The position numbers and the translations under genes were made by a program. Positions 58,247-64,000 of a stretch of 64,000 nucleotides of DNA are shown here, piece by piece. The first letter of the stretch is position 1. Each line of letters starts with the position of its first letter. This DNA is from Bactericera cockerelli. Lineage: Eukaryota > Arthropoda > Insecta > Hemiptera > Triozidae. The notes below the pieces were generated by a model that made no database searches, was not told the origin of the DNA, and was given only the letters and a program-made list of their open reading frames with translations. The stretch lies in NCBI GenBank assembly GCA_024516035.1, contig CM044962.1, positions 9,443,595-9,507,594 of the forward strand, written 5' to 3'.

Positions 58247-58556
58247 TGTCGCGGCCTACGATCCGCTTTTGCAAACGGCCAGCACTTTGTGAAGAATGTA
58301 CGAGTATAAATACCAGTTCTTCTCGAAGTTCCAGACCAGTTCAAATTTAGACCTTTCACAAGTACCGTCAAATTGTTCTCAACCAGTTCAAATTTAGACC
58401 TTCCACAAGTATCGTCAAATTGTTCTCAATAAATTCATTACAAAGGTTATTTCTTACACATAGAAATTAAGCTTTTCATTTCAACATTTCAATAAGCAAA
58501 CAAGTTACACTTAAGTACGTAGAATAACTGACTCCACCAAGGAGCCGGTCCATTCA
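58247..58556 (+). repeat. 3' LTR, 310 bp
   Basis: Nearly identical to the 5' LTR but with two instead of three internal 50-bp units. The few point differences suggest a recent insertion. Confidence 0.93.
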
Positions 58557-58717
58557 ACTGTATAGCATTATAGTTCTCGGAATGTCGATGCTAACCCACT
58601 AAAAAATGTGACATAATAACACAAAAAAACAAACAATAGTTCTGTTTCATTAATTCCAACATTTCTAACTGGAGAAAATAAAGTGCAAAAAACTTAAAAG
58701 ATGCTGAAAGCACAAAA

Positions 58718-58723
58718 TTTATT
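58718..58723 (-). terminator. Polyadenylation signal of the secreted-protein gene
   Basis: AATAAA on the minus strand, about 190 bases after the stop codon. Confidence 0.6.
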
Positions 58724-58913
58724 TCGATAATGTACAAGTTTTCCCACTTGGTTAAACTACCTACTCCACCCTACCGAACAAAACACCACAATTTCCGAAC
58801 GTTCCAATTTTTTGCTAGCTCGGGGTCTTTTTTCGTTGTAATCCCGGAATATCATATTTGACTGCGCTTGCGCAATTTCTTAAAAGAAAGAACAGCGGGC
58901 GTAGGTGTAAAGG

Positions 58914-59843
58914 TCATTTGGCGTCCTCTCTGACCAACACACCACCTTCCAACTTAAGTTGCGGTGTCGCACGTTGAGACCTTCGCCCCTTTTTCGTTCT
59001 TTGAATTTGAACCACCCGTCCATCTTGATATTCTAAGGATGTCTGTCCTTGTTTACGACGAGGGGTTGTAGAAACGAGACTGGCCGAATCGGTTCGGACA
59101 GGATGATTGCTACCGATGACGTACGAGTCAGGCCGAACAGAGGACGAAGACAAACGAGATTTTGGAGCAGAAGAAGAAGATGTTGGAGGAAGTTCTTGTT
59201 GAGAATAAAGAGATGATTTATTCTTCGGAGAAGAAAAAGATGATTTATTCTTCGGAGAAGAAAAAGATGATTTATTCTTCGGAGAAGAAAAAGATGATTT
59301 ATTCTTCGGTTTTCTATTTGCGGACGATGAACTTGATCCTTCGTTACTTCGTCTGGGGACGAAAAAGAAAACATCTTTTTTAAATACAGAAACCGCCATT
59401 GATTTATTTATGAACCATCATTTTGAAACTTTAATTTTTTCAAAACTTAAGAAGGCATCTTAATAATAACACTATTTAGTGGAAAGCTAAGCTCAAAGCA
59501 TTTTTGTGTCGCGGACTCGTAACCTGGAGGTTGGTGGTTCAAGTCCCGGTTTCAGCGAGTTCGAGTAGTTGTGATATCACGAAAGTATAATTAACACAAG
59601 TATGATAGCTAGTTTTAAGTATTTGTTGACTTTTGCTATACCCACTAGATCTTATTGCAAATAAAAGATTTACTTTAATAATTATTACTCACTTTAGTTC
59701 ATTAACATCAGCCTTGTAACTAACTTTAGCTTCCGATAAACCCAAAGTAAGACCTGCCTCAGGTTCGTCGTCGGGATGTAGGTTCAAATCGAAATCCGGT
59801 CTCTTGTTTTGTCCGGCAACTGTGGAATAAAAATAGGAGAGAT

Positions 59844-59879
<36 letters not shown>

Positions 59880-60805
59880 CACTTGTAACGTAATATTACA
59901 ATAAAACATTTCTATTCTATTCTATTCTAAAAAATAAAAACTAACAGAAAATTTCTAATACTGTCCGGATTAGAACTTAACGAGTCCCATTGTTCCAGCG
60001 GTTACTAGGAGCCAAAAGTCTCAAATTTTATTATTTCTACGGATCGCTACGTTAACTGGATTAACAGAATCGCGCCTTGACCACCAACCAATACATGTTC
60101 AACAAATATTTCAAGATCAAAAACCGACAAAGATTTACATACATTCCTCTCTCCTACGCCCCATCTCTCCCCCTCATCTTCTGTTGAGATTTAATCCCAA
60201 AAAATTGTCTCTATTTGAAAATGTTATTTACTATTATTGCACTCTGAAGGTGTCTACGTCATCATAAAGAGTCCGCAAGACCATTATAGAAATCTCAACT
60301 CTAAAACTGAAATGATGCTGTCATCGCTACCCTAAATACTACAAATTATAGTCTTATTATTATGTGGTCACAAACACAAATTAATGAGGAAAAATGAATG
60401 CACTGTGTGGGATTCGAACCAACGGATACCTACGCTACCTGGATTACCAGACTAGCGCGTTAACCACTTGACTGCCAGTGCACTTAACTTTATCAATACT
60501 TACTTAACTAAACAAGTCACTGGTAGTCAAGTGGTTAACGCGCTAGTCTGGTAATCCAGGTAGCGTAGAGATCCGTTGGTTCGAGTCCCACCCAGTGCAC
60601 GAAATTTTCCTCATTAATTTGAGTTTGTGACCACATAATAATAAGACTCTGAGGGTTAGGTGGTAGAAAATGCTTTGAGCATTAACCTCGCCTGGTGGTT
60701 ACCTTCCACTAAAGAGTATTATTATTAAACAATAGAAAGTAAAACGTTACCTGCTAGTATGGAAACAGCTAAAGAGGCTATCAGAAATACAGGAAGGTGT
60801 CCCAT
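58914..60805 (-). CDS. Small secreted, low-complexity protein, 188 residues, 3 exons
   Basis: Exon 1 (60751-60805) encodes a signal peptide: MGHLPVFLIASLAVSILA. Exon 2 (59693-59819) encodes an acidic segment, GQNKRPDFDLNLHPDDEPEA then LTLGLSEAKVSYKADVNEL. Exon 3 (58914-59352) encodes Ser-rich sequence with three to four 9-residue repeats KNKSSFSSP, then a basic tail with PRRKQGQTSLEYQDGRVVQI and TKKGRRSQRAT, ending REDAK. Splice sites are GCAG|GTAACG, TTCCACAG, AAA|GTGAGT and CCCCAG; phases 1 and 2 match. A polyadenylation signal AATAAA lies at 58718-58723. No family recognised; it could be a structural, salivary or immune-related secreted protein. Gene structure is well supported, function is not. 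Confidence 0.82.
59505..59690 (+). mobile_element. tRNA-derived SINE (family 4) in an intron of the secreted-protein gene
   Basis: TCGCGGACTCGTAACCTGGA and GGTGGTTCAAGTCCCGGTTT head, then GCGAGTTCGAGTAGTTGTGA body. Confidence 0.65.
60355..60727. mobile_element. Head-to-head pair of family 2 SINEs
   Basis: An inverted partial copy (60355-60483, minus) and a full plus copy (60518-60727) face each other head to head about 35 bp apart. Shared sequence: AGTCAAGTGGTTAACGCGCT, AGTCTGGTAATCCAGGTAGC, TTCGAGTCCCACCCAGTGCA. It lies in intron 1 of the secreted-protein gene. Confidence 0.85.
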
Positions 60806-61064
60806 GACTACAGAGGGGCTGTCTGGCTGTATATCGCGTAGATCTGCTACTGCTTAAACTTATTATTTGGTCCACATAACGCAAGTGATCGTGTCAACTT
60901 ACACAAGGTTTTCAATGGCGGAACAGTGAAAAAGCACAAGTGTTTAGAGTTTATTAGACATGTCGTGACTTGTCTGCATAGATCAGGCATTGGAATATAA
61001 CAATAGAAGCTTATACCGTCAGCGTGCATAATTAGCCTGAGCCAATTAAAATGGTAAGATAATT

Positions 61065-61545
61065 CATTTGCCATGCGGAAACCGGGGTTCAAAAACCAGA
61101 GCCGACAGAATAATTGTGAAAAAGGCGCACTACAGTATGGGCATTATGAGGCACGCTACGACATAGACCACAATCTTAAACAGCTGTTTCATGGATACAA
61201 AATAAATTCCATTACTTTCCTTTCTGTTGGATAAGGAAAGTAAAAAAGCCGTGAAACACTCTATCCTTAACTTATAGAAAGAAAAGTAATGGAATCACCC
61301 AAAAGGAGAGGCTACAGTTGTCTGCAGGCGATACCGGATGGTATCCCCTAGATTCCCTAGAAACACCTAAATAGTTGATCCAGCACCTAAATGAGTATTG
61401 TCACTTTTCGCCCATTAGAGGGGTCGAGGCATACTACGGGATGGGCAAGTTACATCACAGACCACAAGAGTGTACTCAGTATTAGCTGCTGTTTCATGAC
61501 TACGAAATAAAAAAGGCTGAGGAAAGTTAATTTTTAAAATATATC
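61065..61545 (+). mobile_element. Family 3 SINE, rearranged copy
   Basis: Head remnant (CATTTGCCATGCGGAAACCG) at 61065-61100, then a broken body with CAGCACCTAAATGAGTATTG, GGGGTCGAGGCATACTACGG and TGTTTCATGACTACGAAATA. Confidence 0.6.
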
Positions 61546-61549
61546 ATAA

Positions 61550-61679
61550 TTATATTCAACTGTTAGCGTAATGGAAACTGGTCTCGGGCTGACATCAGTC
61601 TAAAAAAAGCACAGCAATTATTAACAACATGATTATATTATTTATGGAACTACAATGTTTTTATGTACCTACCCATTTC

Positions 61680-61710
<31 letters not shown>

Positions 61711-62240
61711 TTCTTTTTACAAATAAATGCCGACATCAGTCTAAATGAAGCACAGAAATTATTAACAACATGATTATATTATTTATGGAACTATTTAAAT
61801 CATTTTATGTACCTACCCATTCCTATTTATTTTTATTTTTACCTAATAAATCGTATTTATCTTAAGATACAAATAGATTTCATGTCTTCAAATAAATAAA
61901 TACAAATAAATCATATCTTTAATAATCTTAAATTTATGGAATGATATAATATATTATGGAATGAAAAATAATAATTTTATAGATAAATGAATGAACGACA
62001 GATAAACCTGATGAAAAAACAAATGGCACTAAAAATCGTTGGTAATTTAATAAATATTTTGATTTTAAGTGAGAAAAAAAAAAAATCTTCGAGAGGTAGG
62101 TATGAGTAAAGACAGCAACTTACATTCTATTAGGAAAATTTTGACACAAAAATACATAACATAGTTGTTATTCTTATGACAATGATTGAATTTGGCTAGT
62201 CAAATGAATGTAAAAGTTCAGTGAAATACATTTATTATTA
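61550..62240. other. AT-rich stretch with a short duplicated segment
   Basis: AGCACAG.AATTATTAACAAC and ATGATTATATTATTTATGGAACTA occur twice (61605-61680 and 61750-61820) around a (TA)n run. No gene. Confidence 0.6.
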
Positions 62241-62448
62241 TAGACTGGTTGGAGTTTCACAAGGGAAGCACCAATTATCACACCGACCTCTATTTAGATC
62301 TATTGTGACCAAAAACTACTTAGTGAAATGAAAAATACAAATGATTTAAAATAATGAGAGGTAGTAAATATAACTAGATAAATATTAATGAATAGATAGG
62401 TAACGTTCCCGTCAATAGAGTTAATCAAGTGAGTACCGAGACTCCCTA

Positions 62449-62576
62449 TGGAAGAGAATGCCGTTGGCATTAGCACCGCCCTTGATCAAGTTTTGTTTTA
62501 TTAATTTCAATTTCTATGTAAATATTCTATGTACTTTATTGTACATAAAACTTGATCTAACATGTTTTAATAATAA
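62449..62576 (+). mobile_element. Short retroposon, hairpin subfamily B, 5'-trimmed
   Basis: GGAAGAGAATGCCGTTGGCA, TTAGCACCGCCCTTGATCAA, body with TTGTACATAAAACTTGATCT and (AAT)n tail. Confidence 0.75.
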
Positions 62577-62776
62577 TAATATCGCCTTATTTATACTGCC
62601 CGATTAGGACTATTAAAGTCCCATTATTCCAGCAGTAAGCCCAAGACGTATTATTATGTGGTAAAAATCCCAAATGGGAGGATAACTTGTCTTGTCCCGG
62701 CTGGGTTTCGAACCCGCGACCTCTGGAATATCTGGATTCACACAGTGCCGCCTTTACCACTGAGCTACCGGGGCAG
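62568..62776 (-). mobile_element. tRNA-derived SINE (family 1), full copy
   Basis: The minus strand starts CTGCCCCGGTAGCTCAGTGG (A box), has GCGGGTTCGAAACCCAGCCG (B box), body with GGGACTTTAATAGTCCTAAT and tail (ATT)n. Confidence 0.88.
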
Positions 62777-62989
62777 ACATAATATAAGAGGTAGGTGTTT
62801 ACTAGCTTAAAATTAGCAAGTACTTTCTACCAAACATATCACTCCTGTGATCGGTGGAGACTCCTCCTTTGTTTGAGTGTTTCAACTAGGGGTTATTAGT
62901 GTTATGATAAGATCAAGTGAAGTGAGTTGCAACACTGGAGTTGGTGTTCTAGCACTAGGACAAGAGTTCAGACAACTTCTATCTGTCAT

Positions 62990-64000
62990 TTGGTCTTCTC
63001 ACACTTCTTGATGTTGTTATTAAAAATCAAGCTGGAGTTAATGTCTTATAGGTCGATAGTTTAGAACACTTTGCTCTGTTATTTGGTCTTCTAACACTTC
63101 TTGATGTTCTTATTAAAAATCAAGCTGGAGTTGATGTCTTATAGGTTGATAGTTTAGAACACTTTGCTCTGTTATTTGGTCTTCTAACACTTCTTGATGT
63201 TCTTATTAAAAATCAAGCTGGAGTTGATGTCTTATAGGTTGATAGTTTAGAACACTTTGCTCTGTTATTTGGTCTTCTAACACTTCTTGATGTTCTTATT
63301 AAAAATCAAGCTGGAGTTGATGTCTTATAGGTTGATAGTTTAGAACACTTTGCTCTGTTATTTGGTCTTCTAACACTTCTTGATGTTCTTATTAAAAATC
63401 AAGCTGGAGTTGATGTCTTATAGGACGATAGTTTAGACCACTTCGATCTATCATTTGGTCTTCTGACACTTCTTGATGTTCTTATTAAAAATCAAGCTGG
63501 AGTTAATGTCTTATAGGTCGATAGTTTAGAACACTTTGCTCTGTTATTTGGTCTTCTAACACTTCTTGATGTTCTTATTAAAAATCAAGCTGGAGTTGAT
63601 GTCTTATAGGTTGATAGTTTAGAACACTTTGCTCTGTTATTTGGTCTTCTAACACTTCTTGATGTTCTTATTAAAAATCAAGCTGGAGTTGATGTCTTAT
63701 AGGTTGATAGTTTAGAACACTTTGCTCTGTTATTTGGTCTTCTAACATTTCTTGATGTTCTTATTAAAAATCAAGCTGGAGTTGATGTCTTATAGGTTGA
63801 TAGTTTAGAACACTTTGCTCTGTTATTTGGTCTTCTAACACTTCTTGATGTTCTTATTAAAAATCAAGCTGGAGTTGATGTCTTATAGGACGATAGTTTA
63901 GACCACTTCGATCTATCATTTGGTCTTCTGACACTGGTTGGTGTTCTTATTAAAAATCAAGCTGGAGTTGTTGTCCTAGCACTAGGACAAGAGTTTAGAC
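62990..64000. repeat. 93-bp tandem repeat, ~11 copies, open at right edge
   Basis: Units read TCTTGATGTTCTTATTAAAA, ATCAAGCTGGAGTTGATGTC, TTATAGGTTGATAGTTTAGA, ACACTTTGCTCTGTTATTTG. Variant units with ACGATAGTTTAGACCACTTC recur in a regular place (about 63424 and 63889, five units apart), which shows a higher-order repeat of about 465 bp. Confidence 0.93.

Larger units (their letters stand above)
52130..58556 (+). mobile_element. BEL/Pao LTR retrotransposon, near-complete, degraded
   Basis: Two LTRs (52130-52493, 58247-58556), both starting TGTCGCGGCC and ending CCATTCA, are flanked by the 5-bp duplication ACTGT (52125-52129, 58557-58561). A primer-binding-site-like TTGGTCCTTCGGGCCGGA begins at 52497, and a purine tract (GGTGGGGAG) precedes the 3' LTR. 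Gag-Pol coding is on the plus strand with two frameshifts, one nonsense codon and two nested insertions, so it is not functional. Confidence 0.95.

Overview
This is a eukaryotic genomic window of an AT-rich, intron- and transposon-rich animal, most likely an arthropod. Spliceosomal introns, tRNA-derived and 5S-rRNA-derived SINEs, an LTR retrotransposon of the BEL/Pao type, CR1/Jockey-like LINEs, Helitrons and hAT/mariner-type DNA transposons support this. I cannot name the species from the sequence; a hemipteran-like insect is only a guess.

The backbone is one gene on the minus strand: UPF1 (RENT1), the RNA helicase of nonsense-mediated decay. Sixteen coding exons can be followed from the ATG at 45958 to an exon ending at 882. 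The last residues lie off the left edge. Exon phases agree at every junction except between 6414 and 2330, where a small exon of 3n+1 bases is missing from my model. The introns (15 can be placed) are filled with mobile elements. One large intron (21911-28807) hosts a separate two-exon gene on the plus strand (23210-24929) for a highly charged protein. Right of UPF1 lie an intronless SET-MYND protein gene (49981-51366, minus), a BEL/Pao element with both LTRs and a 5-bp target duplication (52130-58556), and a three-exon gene for a small secreted low-complexity protein (58914-60805, minus). The right edge is a 93-bp tandem array running out of the window.

The most unusual signal is in UPF1. 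Exon pieces, mostly exon edges with their splice site, are copied into the neighbouring introns of at least five exons, often as minisatellites. About 28 copies of the exon P tail with its donor lie at 1-654. About 26 copies of the exon L tail with its donor lie at 10371-11476. Four copies of the exon M head with its acceptor lie at 8638-9152, one of which would splice in frame. There are also a second exon L acceptor at 12042-12081, four copies of the exon J tail with donor at 20521-21640, and a decayed piece of exon O at 2009-2070.

Among mobile elements I can define precise ends for two non-autonomous Helitrons, a mariner-like element with about 450-bp inverted repeats, two elements with 8-bp duplications (42050-44481 and 25875-28276), and a 5S-rRNA-derived SINE inside the BEL/Pao element. 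SINE families with different heads (tRNA and 5S) share one body. A short retroposon family with a fixed 5' end carries a 5' double hairpin whose stem differs by compensatory changes between two subfamilies.
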